In this document: positions 16,990 through 26,219 of the stretch, in pieces
Layout: every line of letters starts with the position of its first letter
How positions within the stretch are numbered: position 1 is the first letter of the stretch
The notes under the pieces: generated by a model
What the model was told of the DNA's origin: nothing
The model's database searches: none
What the model saw: only the letters and a program-made list of their open reading frames with translations
NCBI GenBank assembly: GCA_021794355.1
Contig: JAJYRA010000010.1
Location: 1 to 42,687 of the forward strand
DNA length: 42,687 nt
DNA from: Thermoplasmata archaeon
GTDB taxonomy: Archaea > Thermoplasmatota > Thermoplasmata > Thermoplasmatales > Thermoplasmataceae
Reading direction: 5' to 3'
Position numbers and translations under genes: made by a program

Positions 16990-17783
16990 TGATAGATGAA
17001 CATGATCTGATGGAGTTATCTGGTAAATTCAGAGATATCAGACAGTTGGAAAGAGACTATCTTTTGATATTACTCCTCCACGAAATATATTATGTTTTCA
17101 CGAATGATTTGATTTTCAAGGGTGGTACAGCACTGAAGTATTTTTTCAATCTAAACAGGTTTTCTGAAGATCTGGATTTCTCATTCACAGGGGAAAAAGG
17201 AACTTCTGGTAGGAAATATTTGAATGATAAAATGGATACTGCATTGAGCCATTTTGGTGTTCAGTATCAGATAGTTGAAAGGGAGCGAAGAGGGAATAAG
17301 GTAGGAAACAGTACAATTGGAATCAATTATGAGATAAGGATAAAAGGTCCACTGAATCAGAGAATGGGACAGCTGCAAAACATAAAAATAGACATAAGCC
17401 TGAGGAATGATGTTGTTCGTAAACCCGAGTTGAAGTATCTATTGCCTGTTTATCCAGACATAGCAACATTCTCACTTCCAGTAATGAACCTGGAGGAAAT
17501 CCTTGCGGAAAAAATTGCAGCCACAATCGAAAGGGACAAGATGCGGGATATCTATGATATTTATTACCTGCTGACCATTAAAAACGTAAAATATGACGAA
17601 GAGTTGGTCAAGGAGAAAATGCAAAGGCGTGGCGAGACATTTAAAAAAATAGATCTCGGTAAAAAAATGGAAGTGGTGAGCAATAAAATGAAATGGAAAT
17701 CTGAGTTGTCTTATATAGTATATCCACTCCCTGACAATCTGGAAGTTAGATCAAAGCTGGAAGAGGCCCTTGATCTGTTGTAG
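16989..17783 (+). CDS. abiEii: AbiEii nucleotidyltransferase toxin
   Basis: Toxin of the AbiEii/AbiGii family, 264 residues from ATG 16989. The nucleotidyltransferase motif is FKGGTALKYFF (G45, G46, T47, K50), followed by RFSEDLDFSF (S59, D61, D63). Later LAEKIAATIERDKMRDIYDI carries the conserved Lys and Asp. All motif residues are present, so it should be active. Related toxins transfer nucleotides to tRNA ends; that is family knowledge. The pair is bracketed by repeat copies 2 and 3. Confidence 0.87.
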   Translation: MIDEHDLMELSGKFRDIRQLERDYLLILLLHEIYYVFTNDLIFKGGTALKYFFNLNRFSEDLDFSFTGEKGTSGRKYLNDKMDTALSHFGVQYQIVERERRGNKVGNSTIGINYEIRIKGPLNQRMGQLQNIKIDISLRNDVVRKPELKYLLPVYPDIATFSLPVMNLEEILAEKIAATIERDKMRDIYDIYYLLTIKNVKYDEELVKEKMQRRGETFKKIDLGKKMEVVSNKMKWKSELSYIVYPLPDNLEVRSKLEEALDLL

Positions 17784-17857
17784 AATTGGGAAAAAATTCC
17801 CAATAATTTTCTTAATAAGGTACGGCAGGAACTTTCACTCAGCCTATACAATGAATC

Positions 17858-17891
17858 GGTCAGGATTTGATTGAAGTTCTAAGGTAATACT
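17858..17891 (+). repeat. 34-nt repeat, copy 3
   Basis: Begins GGTCAGGATTTGATT and ends CTAAGGTAATACT, same orientation as copy 2. It is 67 bases after the AbiEii stop. Confidence 0.8.
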
Positions 17892-18141
17892 GTATTTCAA
17901 AGCTTTCTTGAGCAATATTTTAATCTTGCCACAAATATGAAGATTAAGGGTGAAATAATGATTGGAATACTGAACGAAACAAAGGAGGCTAAGGGCTGAG
18001 CTTTTCCCGTTGGGATTGCGAAGGTTGTTTGGGGGAATTCGATTTCGCCTTCGAAAGATGTGTCACTCACATGAATTCAGGAAATACAATACTAAAATTT
18101 AATGCGTAAACGTAATACCTAATAGACGTGAAGTGGTTTTG

Positions 18142-18771
18142 ATGGTCGCAGCAAAAACACCTAAAGAATTTTATACAGAACTGGGGGATGAATGGCTTTC
18201 TCGAAGGAAAAGCTCGGTTCAAACAGAGAAGGAACTGGCCTACCTTACAGGATTGCTAAAAAAAGGATGTAAAATTCTGGATCTTGCCTGCGGATATGGC
18301 AGGTTCGCTATTCCTCTTGCTGCAATGGGGTACAATGTGGAGGGAATAGATATAACTCCAATCTTTATTGAAAAAGCTATTGATGAGGCCAAGAAAAGGA
18401 ACCTTAACATTGAGTTCAGTGTTGGGGATATGAAACGTCTCCACTACCCGGACAATTCCTTTGATTCGGTCATCTGTATGTGGAATGCTTTCAGCGAGCT
18501 TTCTCAGGAACAGGATCAGGTCAGAGTCATCGTGGAAATTTATAGGGTGCTCAAGAGTAATGGAATGGGCATAGTGGAGGTAAGAAACCATAGATCAAGC
18601 GGACTGATCAAAGAAAACTTCATAGACGGATACGAGGCAATGCCAAGTTATAATCATACCAGGGGAAGCATGAAAAGATTGATGAAACTCTCAGGAGTGG
18701 ATGGTTACAAGGTGTTCATCGATAACTTTGGTGGGAGAAACCGACTTCTTTTGGAGATAATAAAACCATGA
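18142..18771 (+). CDS. SAM-dependent methyltransferase (class I)
   Basis: Class I methyltransferase of about 209 residues. Motif I is ILDLACGYGRFAIPLA, the acidic loop is VEGIDITPIFIEKA, then FSVGDMKRLHYPDNSFD (motifs II-III) and a VLKSNGMGIVEV strand. Substrate not identifiable; the short C-terminus suggests a small molecule. Starts at GTG 18133 or ATG 18142 are both possible; I prefer ATG. It follows AbiE and a promoter region and appears monocistronic. Confidence 0.85.
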   Translation: MVAAKTPKEFYTELGDEWLSRRKSSVQTEKELAYLTGLLKKGCKILDLACGYGRFAIPLAAMGYNVEGIDITPIFIEKAIDEAKKRNLNIEFSVGDMKRLHYPDNSFDSVICMWNAFSELSQEQDQVRVIVEIYRVLKSNGMGIVEVRNHRSSGLIKENFIDGYEAMPSYNHTRGSMKRLMKLSGVDGYKVFIDNFGGRNRLLLEIIKP

Positions 18772-18897
18772 TTCTCTCAGACTCACTTTTTACCTTTCTG
18801 TAGGTCACAGGCAAAGATAAATTTCCATTATTATGAACCGATTGGGTTCTATTGATATATTATTTGAATGGGACACAATCTCCCCCAGAAATTTCAA

Positions 18898-19308
18898 TCA
18901 TCCCGTTATAATTTTCAATCCAATAGCTGCTATTTCGTTTTCTTTCTCCTTAAATTCACCGTCAAATGTTACAAAGTTGCTGGCGTTAAGTATTACGCCG
19001 GCAGATAGATGCAAAATGCCCATGGTCTTCATTCTGATTCTAAGGGCGATCTCGGATGCGTTGCTGAAAACTGTATTCATGTCCACGTCGGGAACTTCCA
19101 GTCTAATTTCTGGCAAGTAGTCCACGAAGGCTTCGATTTCATCTCCATCCAAATTTGTCGTTGTGGAAAGTATGGATCTTAATTCCAGAATCCCAATGGG
19201 CGATGTAATCGTCTTGTCCCCTTTATCTAGGATTTTTAAAGCTCTGGAATGATTCACATCTTTCCTGTTTAAATATGAGATTATAACGTTAGTATCAATA
19301 TAATTCAT
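18898..19308 (-). CDS. vapC: VapC-like PIN protein lacking an active-site Asp
   Basis: 136-residue PIN domain with D5 (YIDTNVIISYL), E42 and D116 (VTFDGEF). Where PIN toxins have an Asp in a pDALHLA-type helix, this one reads TMGILHLSAG, so one metal ligand is lost near residue 97. It is probably inactive. Its upstream antitoxin gene is broken by TGA. Loss of both halves fits a dead toxin-antitoxin pair: losing the antitoxin is only tolerable once the toxin is harmless. Confidence 0.75.
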   Translation of the reverse strand: MNYIDTNVIISYLNRKDVNHSRALKILDKGDKTITSPIGILELRSILSTTTNLDGDEIEAFVDYLPEIRLEVPDVDMNTVFSNASEIALRIRMKTMGILHLSAGVILNASNFVTFDGEFKEKENEIAAIGLKIITG

Positions 19309-19309
19309 A

Positions 19310-19558
19310 TTACTCCCTATCCTTTATTGAAATTTCTGACAAATCATGAGGCAATTCTGGAAGCCCTTTCTCTTTCCAATTTTTGATGATAACTTCACTT
19401 CGCTCTTTCCTTTCTATGGTCTTTTTTGTGTTTTGAATACCATTCTGCATAATCCATCTCAAGGCATAGGCCTTGTTATTAGCCAGCTTAAATCTTATTA
19501 GCTTTTCATTTATATCAGCTGTGTTATTATCTATTCAGAAGATAAATTCTTTTTTCAT
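19310..19558 (-). pseudogene. vapB: Antitoxin gene interrupted by TGA
   Basis: Reading from ATG 19558 the frame gives KKEFIF, then TGA at 19537-19535 (codon 8), then continues IDNNTADINEKLIRFKLANN to TAA 19310, one base before the toxin start codon. The complete frame would be 82 residues with a basic middle and a C-terminal LPELPHDLSEISIKDRE typical of toxin-wrapping tails. CGA to TGA (Arg) is the simplest origin. No good internal start restores the DNA-binding part. Confidence 0.65.
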
Positions 19559-20019
19559 TTTGGGAAATTATCAAACCTTTGTTGATAATTTGAAAATTTA
19601 AAATACTCTGGAAAAGTTACTTTGAGTAAAAACCACACTATTCTCCAGTTCAACCGAATGCTCGTAAGAGTATTGAACCCCGCAAAGAGAAAAAATCAAC
19701 TTAAACTGGGCAATGCCACAGAATGGGAAGATTCCTTCTTGTGTATACGGATGAATACTCTGTCTGCAGCTATGTAATTTGCACAGTTATACAGAAGTTA
19801 TTCTGATTATTCAGGACTGATCTTGATGCCTTCTCTCTTGGGGAATACAAAGAATCCACCATACTTGGATTGGGTATGTTACCGAATAGTTCTTGAACTT
19901 TACCACCACGTTCTTTTTGAAAGCATTAGATGTCCCGAGAAATATGGCATCGATTCGGTAAATTAATGCACCAGAAAAACATTTGTTTCATTTAAAAAAT
20001 GTTTTATGATTGTAATGCC
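19559..20019. other. Intergenic, decayed sequence
   Basis: About 460 bases with only short frames. A stretch at 19620-19790 reads for about 50 codons on the plus strand before stops. It looks like a gene relic but I cannot assign it. An AT-rich TTTAAAAAATG near 19991 may be the promoter of the following gene. Confidence 0.35.
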
Positions 20020-20061
20020 ATGTTGAAGTATACCAGGACTCAGTGCTATGGAGATGATGAA

Positions 20062-20412
20062 ATGACAGAATATCTATGGAGTAAAATTGAAAAGAAGAAG
20101 GCCAGAAAGATTTTTAATGAGGCTCTCCTAAAGGAATACGATCTCATAATAAAGAGGGTCAGAGATCTTGCAAATGCAGCTGCTTCTCCGCAGGATATTT
20201 GGGAAATTAATAGTTACCTGAAAGATTCCCTGAAGGATATAGATAGGAAATACGATTACAGATATTCCAGAATCATTGACGTGTTTGGAAAACTACTTGC
20301 AGAAGGAATGATCTCAAAATCTGATTTAGAAGGTCTCAGCGCCGATAAGGTAAAGGATATTGAAAATTTTGCCGATGTCATAAAGAGTTTGATTATGAGA
20401 TCATCACCATAA
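20062..20412 (+). CDS. Helical protein of unknown function
   Basis: I do not recognise this gene. From ATG 20062 (GGAG-like site 10 bases upstream) it encodes 116 residues, strongly charged and predicted helical throughout (SKIEKKKARKIFNEALLKEY, then ANAAASPQDIWEINSYLK), with no Cys or membrane segment. Earlier in-frame starts at 20020 or 19999 would add 14 or 21 residues. It sits between the dead vapBC and the sulfur genes, on the plus strand. Confidence 0.55.
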   Translation: MTEYLWSKIEKKKARKIFNEALLKEYDLIIKRVRDLANAAASPQDIWEINSYLKDSLKDIDRKYDYRYSRIIDVFGKLLAEGMISKSDLEGLSADKVKDIENFADVIKSLIMRSSP

Positions 20413-20630
20413 AGAAAACCGTTTTCCTGATTGTATCTGCCAGGATTTTTCCATGCTATGGAAAAATATCAATTACTGGGTTGCGAAAGGCTTAAACTCA
20501 CCCTTTTGTGTGAAGAAATAACTCTTTCGGTATTTGCCTTTGTGTTTCAAGTGAATTATATTAATGGCACAAGTTACCTTCTTTTCGGAAGATTTTTAAT
20601 TTCGAATCTTTGCAAGAGCCTTTAATATAT

Positions 20631-21128
20631 ATGAAGAATTCTCAACAAGTGATCAGGAAGTACCCAGCATTCCAGAACGGAGTGAGAACCCACCTCTTGC
20701 TTGCAGGAGTATTGGTAGAACTGGTTTTTTTAGCAATGCAGTTCGTAATTGGCATGTGGATGAATCTCTTTGCCCTGTTTCCAACAGGAAGCATAGGCTT
20801 TCCGATGCGAGGGATGATGAATGTTATGTTTTCTGTCCCGGAACTTATGGCTCACATGATGATTGGGATGTTCATCGGTTTTCTTTCGCTCATGATATTT
20901 GTTCTGAGCCTGATGGGTGGATACCACAAATCAACAGTGTTGAGTGGCATAGCTTCAATCTCAATCTTAATTGCTGGAGTTAGTGGACTTGAATTCATAT
21001 TTACTGGATTCCAAAATAATAACCTGTCCTTCATCATGTCACTGGGATTTGTGGTGGCTGTGATTTCATACGTTTTTCTGATTTATTCGGAATCAACACA
21101 TTCTATGATACAAGACTTTCACAAATGA
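20631..21128 (+). CDS. Four-span membrane protein near sulfide oxidation genes
   Basis: 165 residues with four hydrophobic helices, a conserved-looking RGMMNVMFSVPELMAHMMIG middle rich in Met, and one His. I do not know the family. ATG 20631 is chosen over upstream frames because a TATA-like TTTTTAATTT lies about 35 bases upstream. It is 33 bases ahead of the flavoprotein gene, which has its own TATA box, so shared regulation is likely but not proven. A quinone- or sulfur-related membrane role is only a guess from position. Confidence 0.6.
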   Translation: MKNSQQVIRKYPAFQNGVRTHLLLAGVLVELVFLAMQFVIGMWMNLFALFPTGSIGFPMRGMMNVMFSVPELMAHMMIGMFIGFLSLMIFVLSLMGGYHKSTVLSGIASISILIAGVSGLEFIFTGFQNNNLSFIMSLGFVVAVISYVFLIYSESTHSMIQDFHK

Positions 21129-21135
21129 AAAACAT

Positions 21136-21146
21136 CTTTAATTAAA
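21136..21146 (+). promoter_or_regulatory. TATA box of the SQR-like gene
   Basis: CTTTAATTAAA about 25 bases before ATG 21162; implies a leaderless transcript for the flavoprotein and DsrE-like genes. Confidence 0.45.
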
Positions 21147-21161
21147 TCAGATTAACTACAT

Positions 21162-22316
21162 ATGGAAAGGGGAAATGTTCTTGTTTTGGGTTGTGGCATA
21201 GGTGGTCTGGCCGCAGCCAGCATTCTGGCAGATAGGTTGAAAGGCAAGGCCAACATCACAGTTATCGATATAAAGCGGTATTTTCAGTTCTCGCCTTCTT
21301 ATCCCTGGCTCATGATTGGTAAGAGAACGCAGGATCAAGTGCAGAGAGATCTGAAGGTTCTTGAAAGAAAGGGCATAAAAGTTGTTAGTGAGGAGATAAC
21401 CTCGATTGATCCGGTGAAGAAAACGGTTACCACCACCAGCTCTGAATATACAGGAGATTTTATGATAATCTCCCTTGGAACAAAATATAATCCAGATGCC
21501 ATACCGGGGTTCTCTGAATACGCCCACCATATCTATGATCTTGAATCAGCCATATCATTCAGGGATGCTGTTGCAGGCTTTGATCATGGTTCAATAGCAA
21601 TTGGAATTTCAAGACTTCCTTTCAAGTGCCCAGCTGCTCCATATGAGGTGGCTTTCCTATTGGACGATTATTTCTCAAGGAAAGGTGTCAGGAAAAACAT
21701 TCAGATTAACTTCTACACTCCCGAGCCCAATCCTGTCCCATCAGTAGGACCTGAGATAGCGGGTAATGTTTTGAAGCTCCTGGAATCAAGAGGGATCAAT
21801 TACCACCCACAAATGAAGCTGAAAGAGATAAAAAAGAATGATCTTATCTTCGAAAATGGCGAGACCATGAATTACGATCTACTCTTTTCTGTTCCACCCC
21901 ATGCGGCGCCAGAACCTTTAGTGAAGGCTGGTATGACAGATTCAAGTGGATGGATTCCAGTTAATGTGAAAAACCTTGAAACAGGTTTCCCTGGAGTCTT
22001 TGCAATTGGAGATGTTGTTTCTATCCCCACTCCAAAGGGTTATGTACCGTATCTTCCAAAGGCTGGTGTTTTTGCTCATGGACAGGCAAAGGTTGTAGCT
22101 AACAATATTGCCAGCTCCATATCTGGAAGTGGTAAAATGAGAGAATGGGATGGAGATGGGGCATGCTTCCTGGAAACCGGCCATGGAAAGAGTGCCTTCA
22201 TGAAAGGAAAATTTCTAGCGGAGCCAAGGCCGTACATTGACTTTAGGGAACCTAGCAGCATTTGGCACATGCAGAAGGTTGCATTTGAAAAGTATTGGAT
22301 GAGGCACTGGTTCTAA
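21162..22316 (+). CDS. Sulfide:quinone oxidoreductase-like flavoprotein
   Basis: FAD-dependent reductase of the SQR/flavocytochrome c sulfide dehydrogenase family, 384 residues. The FAD motif is GCGIGGLAAA (10-19), with a VFAIGDV second flavin motif near 279-285. C156 in LPFKCPAAPYE is the conserved redox Cys, and C335 in GDGACFLETGHGKSAF sits in the C-terminal family block. It would oxidise sulfide, passing electrons to quinone at the membrane surface. The DsrE-like gene follows by 42 bases, which supports a sulfur role. Exact SQR type cannot be decided by eye. Confidence 0.82.
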   Translation: MERGNVLVLGCGIGGLAAASILADRLKGKANITVIDIKRYFQFSPSYPWLMIGKRTQDQVQRDLKVLERKGIKVVSEEITSIDPVKKTVTTTSSEYTGDFMIISLGTKYNPDAIPGFSEYAHHIYDLESAISFRDAVAGFDHGSIAIGISRLPFKCPAAPYEVAFLLDDYFSRKGVRKNIQINFYTPEPNPVPSVGPEIAGNVLKLLESRGINYHPQMKLKEIKKNDLIFENGETMNYDLLFSVPPHAAPEPLVKAGMTDSSGWIPVNVKNLETGFPGVFAIGDVVSIPTPKGYVPYLPKAGVFAHGQAKVVANNIASSISGSGKMREWDGDGACFLETGHGKSAFMKGKFLAEPRPYIDFREPSSIWHMQKVAFEKYWMRHWF

Positions 22317-22358
22317 TGTTTACTGAAATAAACTATCAGAGTGAGGTGATGATAAAGA

Positions 22359-22715
22359 ATGAATGAAATATTGTTTATACTGAATGATCCGCCGTATGGA
22401 TCCGAAAAGACATATAATGCGCTTCGTCTTGCACTGGCAATTGCGAAGAAGCAGGAAAGTGAGACTATACGCATTTTTCTCTTCGGCGATTCTGTTATAA
22501 CGGCGAAAAGGTCCCAGAAGGTGGCACAGGGGTATTATAACTTAGAAACAATGCTGAAGGGTTTGGCAGCGAGGGGAGTGAAGATCAGTGCCTGTGGAAC
22601 CTGCATGGAAGCTAGAGGGATGAATGATGAGGAGCTGGTAGATGGTGTAGGCAGGGGGTCCATGGATCAACTTAGCGAATGGACCTTGTGGGCCGCGAAG
22701 GTTCTTGTTTTCTAG
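22359..22715 (+). CDS. DsrE-family sulfur-carrier-like protein
   Basis: 118-residue DsrE/DsrF/YchN-like protein with the typical start EILFILNDPPYGSEKTYNAL and an ACGTCMEARG loop giving C79 and C82, where persulfide is carried in this family. GAGGTGAT about 12 bases upstream is a ribosome site. Placed right after the SQR-like gene, it could accept sulfane sulfur produced there and hand it on. The partner is not in this window. Confidence 0.87.
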   Translation: MNEILFILNDPPYGSEKTYNALRLALAIAKKQESETIRIFLFGDSVITAKRSQKVAQGYYNLETMLKGLAARGVKISACGTCMEARGMNDEELVDGVGRGSMDQLSEWTLWAAKVLVF

Positions 22716-23000
22716 ACCGGAAACAGTTTTGATATTTTTATATTGCATTGAGAGGAGTTGTTCAGTGTGAGGTAACCGATCACATACAGTATCTAATCTC
22801 CTTCTTTAAATACGTAACAGATAAAAATTGCCCGTTATTTTTTTTAAGTCTCTTATTAATTGCGTAAGAAAGCAGCACATCGGATCTTGAATTTATCCCC
22901 GGAGAATATTTCGCAGTCATTTACAATTCCGGCTTCGTACGGTTTGTCTATGATGACAGAATGAATCAAAGTTGCAAACCCTACAATAAAATAGTGGATA

Positions 23001-23034
23001 TGTCAGGGTTTGCTTAATGCTTAAAGGAAACCAT
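23001..23034 (+). repeat. 34-nt repeat, copy 4 (diverged)
   Basis: TGTCAGGGTTTGCTTAATG followed by CTTAAAGGAAACC; clearly related but the most degraded copy. It is upstream of the DUF234 ATPase. Confidence 0.45.
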
Positions 23035-23069
23035 CTCCATTTATGTTCAAGCATTTAAGAGAAAATGTA

Positions 23070-23101
23070 TATACTTTAGTTGAGTATAAAGTATAATACT
23101 T
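23070..23101 (+). promoter_or_regulatory. Nested palindromes at the DUF234 ATPase promoter
   Basis: TATACTTTA (23070-23078) is repeated inverted as TAAAGTATA (23087-23095), separated by 8 bases. A second, overlapping palindrome GAGTAT-N8-ATACTT spans 23082-23101 and ends at the base before ATG 23102. The TATA box lies inside. Likely an operator; compare 27713-27728. Confidence 0.55.
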
Positions 23102-24553
23102 ATGTCTCAACATAAATTTATAGACAGAAAAGAGGAGATAGAAATTCTCGAGAAATCATACTCAAGGGGTGGGGCAGGGCTCTTCATAATTTATGGAAGG
23201 AGAAGGGTTGGAAAGACAGAACTAATTAGCAAATTCATTGCTGGCAGAGGGGTATATTTTCTAGCAACAAACGAAGGAGACAGGGAAAACATTCGAGATT
23301 TCCAAAGAATAATTTCTGAATTTATAGGTGATTCCAGCCTAAGAAGTGGAGAGTTTCAGGACTGGTACTCACTTTTTTCCATGATCGCCAGCAACGGTCC
23401 ATTTCAGAGAAAATGCTCCGAATTTAAGGTTATAATTGCCATTGATGAGTTCCCATATCTCATAGAGGCAAACAGATCGATACCATCAATATTCCAGAAG
23501 ATATTTGATTCATTGCTCAGTCGCATGAATGTAATGCTCATCCTTTCCGGCTCCTCAATAAGTATTATGGAAAATGAGGTACTTTCTTATAAAAGCCCTT
23601 TGTATGGAAGAAGAACCGGTCAGTTGAGGGTTAACCCCCTGAATTTCAGGTATATCAAGGAGTTTCTCAATTATAATATGTTTGACCTCTGTAGAACTTA
23701 TTTTACTATAGGGGGAATTCCGGAATACATTCTAAAATTCCAGCCAGATCTTACATACAATGAAAACATTTACCGAAATATTTTATCCAAGGGTGCCCCG
23801 CTGTACGAAGAAGGGGAATTCCTGTTGAGAACTGAACTTAGGGAACCCAGGAATTATTCACTTATTCTACGTTCAATAGCCCACGGGAGTCATACTCTTG
23901 GAGAAATAGGCGCCTATACAGGAATGGACAAAAGTATGGTTTCAAAGTACATTGATGTTCTCATGTCACTGGAACTTATTAAGCCAGAAACCCCCTTTGG
24001 CGCTTCTGATAAATTTAAAAGGAGGCTCTATTGGATTTCTGACCCATACCTTTCTTTCTGGTTTAGATTTGTTCTCCCAAACAAGAGTGAAATTGAGGGT
24101 TCCCATTTGGTGGATTTTGGTAAAAAATTCCTTAGGGATTTCGAAACATATGCGGGTGAGCAATTTGAGAACCTTATGAAGAATCTGGTGGTTAATGGAA
24201 TTATGGGTAGAACTTTTGACCATGCGTCCAGATGGTGGGGAAGAAATAAATCAAAAAAAAGCGGAGAGGATATTGAAGAAATAGATATAGTTGCCATTTC
24301 CTGGCGAAGAAATGAACTTCTTTTTGCTGAATGTAAATGGACATCTAAACCCGTACCGGTTATAATAGTTAAAAGATTGATATGTAAATCAAAGCAGGTT
24401 TTGAAGCAATACCCAGAAAGTACTGTCACTTATGCAGTGTTTTCCAGATCTGGTTTTACGGGAGATATTAAGGAAATAGATGATAGGATTGTCCTGATGG
24501 ATCTCACTGACATGGAAAAGATATTGTTTCAGAATGTTGAAAAATCGAAATAA
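23102..24553 (+). CDS. Archaeal AAA+ ATPase with DUF234 nuclease-like domain
   Basis: 483 residues. Domain order: P-loop ATPase with Walker A YGRRRVGKT (31-39) and Walker B IIAIDEFPYL (D115, E116); a winged-helix region near 260-300 (LGEIGAYTGMDKSMVSKYID); and a C-terminal DUF234 domain whose EEIDIVAI (~393-400) and LFAECKW (~407-413) fit a PD-(D/E)xK nuclease core. These archaeal proteins are very common, often patchily distributed, and of unknown role, possibly mobile or toxin-like. It is monocistronic, full length, behind a palindromic promoter. Confidence 0.85.
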   Translation: MSQHKFIDRKEEIEILEKSYSRGGAGLFIIYGRRRVGKTELISKFIAGRGVYFLATNEGDRENIRDFQRIISEFIGDSSLRSGEFQDWYSLFSMIASNGPFQRKCSEFKVIIAIDEFPYLIEANRSIPSIFQKIFDSLLSRMNVMLILSGSSISIMENEVLSYKSPLYGRRTGQLRVNPLNFRYIKEFLNYNMFDLCRTYFTIGGIPEYILKFQPDLTYNENIYRNILSKGAPLYEEGEFLLRTELREPRNYSLILRSIAHGSHTLGEIGAYTGMDKSMVSKYIDVLMSLELIKPETPFGASDKFKRRLYWISDPYLSFWFRFVLPNKSEIEGSHLVDFGKKFLRDFETYAGEQFENLMKNLVVNGIMGRTFDHASRWWGRNKSKKSGEDIEEIDIVAISWRRNELLFAECKWTSKPVPVIIVKRLICKSKQVLKQYPESTVTYAVFSRSGFTGDIKEIDDRIVLMDLTDMEKILFQNVEKSK

Positions 24554-24943
24554 TGAGTGAATGGATTAGGTCTTCGAAAGGAGTGCAAAAATATTATCGA
24601 TTTGATCAACATTAAGTTTAGTAAGGATTAAATTTTGGGTTTTGTCTCTAAAAACTGTCTTCTCGACCACCTCGTGAATTCATAATTTATTATCCGGAAA
24701 GAAGTGGCTGATGCAAGGAAAAGAATGTGTGATACACTATTCCATAATGGTTTAAATCTTTCCATGAACTGGAAGATTCAGATTACCCCATGGAACTCTT
24801 AAATGCAGTAAAAAAGGAAATTGAATGCAGAACCATATTTAACAATTTTTTACCTTTAGCCATAAGGCCCTCATTCTGAAATGGTAAGTTAATTGAACCT
24901 CTGGAGCATTTCCTATCCTGGGTATTGCTACTGTAATTATAGG
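24554..24943. other. Intergenic, no gene recognised
   Basis: About 390 bases between convergent genes. A 29-codon frame from ATG 24791 and neighbouring short frames show no family likeness. I see no hairpin strong enough to call a terminator. Confidence 0.35.
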
Positions 24944-25414
24944 TTAGTCCATTTCATCAAGGTACCGTGAAAGAGATCTCTTATATTTGGGCAATAGACC
25001 ATGATTGCCTGACAGGATAAAATTGAGAGAAGTCTTAAGTGCCTTCCTGGCTTCTCCGGACCTGAACATAGCAATGCACAGGAATATCAGGGCAGCAGGA
25101 TCCCCCGTTTCATTCAGAACCCTGTTGAGGATATCCACAGCGCTTTTATTTTCACCAGTAACACTGAGCGAACTTGCCAATTGGATTTCAGCCTGTGTTT
25201 TCTTTTTTCCTGAAATCCCAAACTTTATTGCCATTTCATATAGGGGGATTGCCTCATGCTCTTTCCCCAGGAAGTCCAGGGCATTTGCATATTCGAATAA
25301 ATAAACGGGATTTCCGTGGTAATTATCATAAACTTCATGGAATTTCCTTAACAACACTTCTGGATTGTCTCGGTGATACCAGGCTTCTTCTATAATCTCA
25401 TTCAGATCATTCAT
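24944..25414 (-). CDS. Tetratricopeptide repeat protein (TPR_5 type)
   Basis: 156 residues from ATG 25414 (an upstream in-frame codon at 25459 adds a hydrophobic stretch that does not fit the family). The start IIEEAWYHRDNPEVLLRKF and the following YLFEYANALDFLGKEHEAIP match the TPR_5 group, with three further helical repeats (residues ~75-145). It would be a cytoplasmic protein-interaction scaffold. No partner is evident; the next gene upstream is an IS relic. Confidence 0.8.
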   Translation of the reverse strand: MNDLNEIIEEAWYHRDNPEVLLRKFHEVYDNYHGNPVYLFEYANALDFLGKEHEAIPLYEMAIKFGISGKKKTQAEIQLASSLSVTGENKSAVDILNRVLNETGDPAALIFLCIAMFRSGEARKALKTSLNFILSGNHGLLPKYKRSLSRYLDEMD

Positions 25415-25628
25415 CAAACTCAATCGAGATAGGAAAAAAAGGGATTTTAATATTTGCAACCTGATGAACAGAACTTGAATCAGTGTTTACCCAAGAAAGA
25501 GGCGGGATGAAACGGAACTCGGTGCAGTTCGTGTAAACGTGGGAATAAATACCGTCTCACATCCATAGATATTCGTGCCCTTCATCTTCTTGACACCTCA
25601 TAAGGGATTTACGACAATCCGAGCATGA

Positions 25629-25967
25629 AAGCTTCGTTGTGGTCTGATCAAACCCTATCGGAAAAGAAACATGATAGAGCACTGCTTCAGGACCATAAGC
25701 ATACGGGATCTTGCAAAATCGGAATATCACTGGACTTCGCAGAAGATAAAGGTGCATATGTTCTTCTCACACATCGCATAGCTCTACCTTGCACTGATAC
25801 ATTACAGGATCAGGGAATCGGTATCGCTGGCATCCACTACCGAGGTTCTCAGAACAATCAGGATAACCATGATCGTCAGGGGAAAGAGCGTGAAGAATGT
25901 GATAACATCACATGACGACAGGGGAAAGGAGGCTATCAAGGTATTGAAACTGGAAAAGTTGATTTAG
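25629..25967 (+). pseudogene. C-terminal relic of a DDE transposase
   Basis: In one frame the sequence reads GLIKPYRKRNMIEHCFRTI, then AKSEYHWTSQKIKVHMFFSH, TAG at 25779-25781, then LYLALIHYRIRESVSLAS and on to TAG 25965. YR.R..IE..FRT and YHW....I..H are the final DDE-transposase blocks of IS1634/IS4-like elements, including the catalytic Glu (MIEHCFRT). The N-terminal part is not recognisable upstream (25460-25628). It is inactive. Confidence 0.65.
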
Positions 25968-26219
25968 CACCCTGAATATCGAACAACACAAAGGCAGTAA
26001 AACAAGCTATTTGGGAATATCCATAATCAAGATCCATGTAAAGTCACGATTTATCTCATGAAATGGAGTGAAAGCAATAGGTATAGCAGGGCTTACTCTA
26101 CGCTTTTAGCAATGTGGCCGCCTGAGAGCATCTTCGCGTTTCCGTATGTTGAAATCAAGCGAAAATGTAGTTCGTTCCGTAATACAGCATGTTGAAATAT
26201 TAATAATACATTCCATACT

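Noticed and set aside
17957-18000. Short frame MIGILNETKEAKG that recalls the start of alanine dehydrogenase
   Set aside because: It stops after 13 codons and the following sequence does not resume the family; too short to support.
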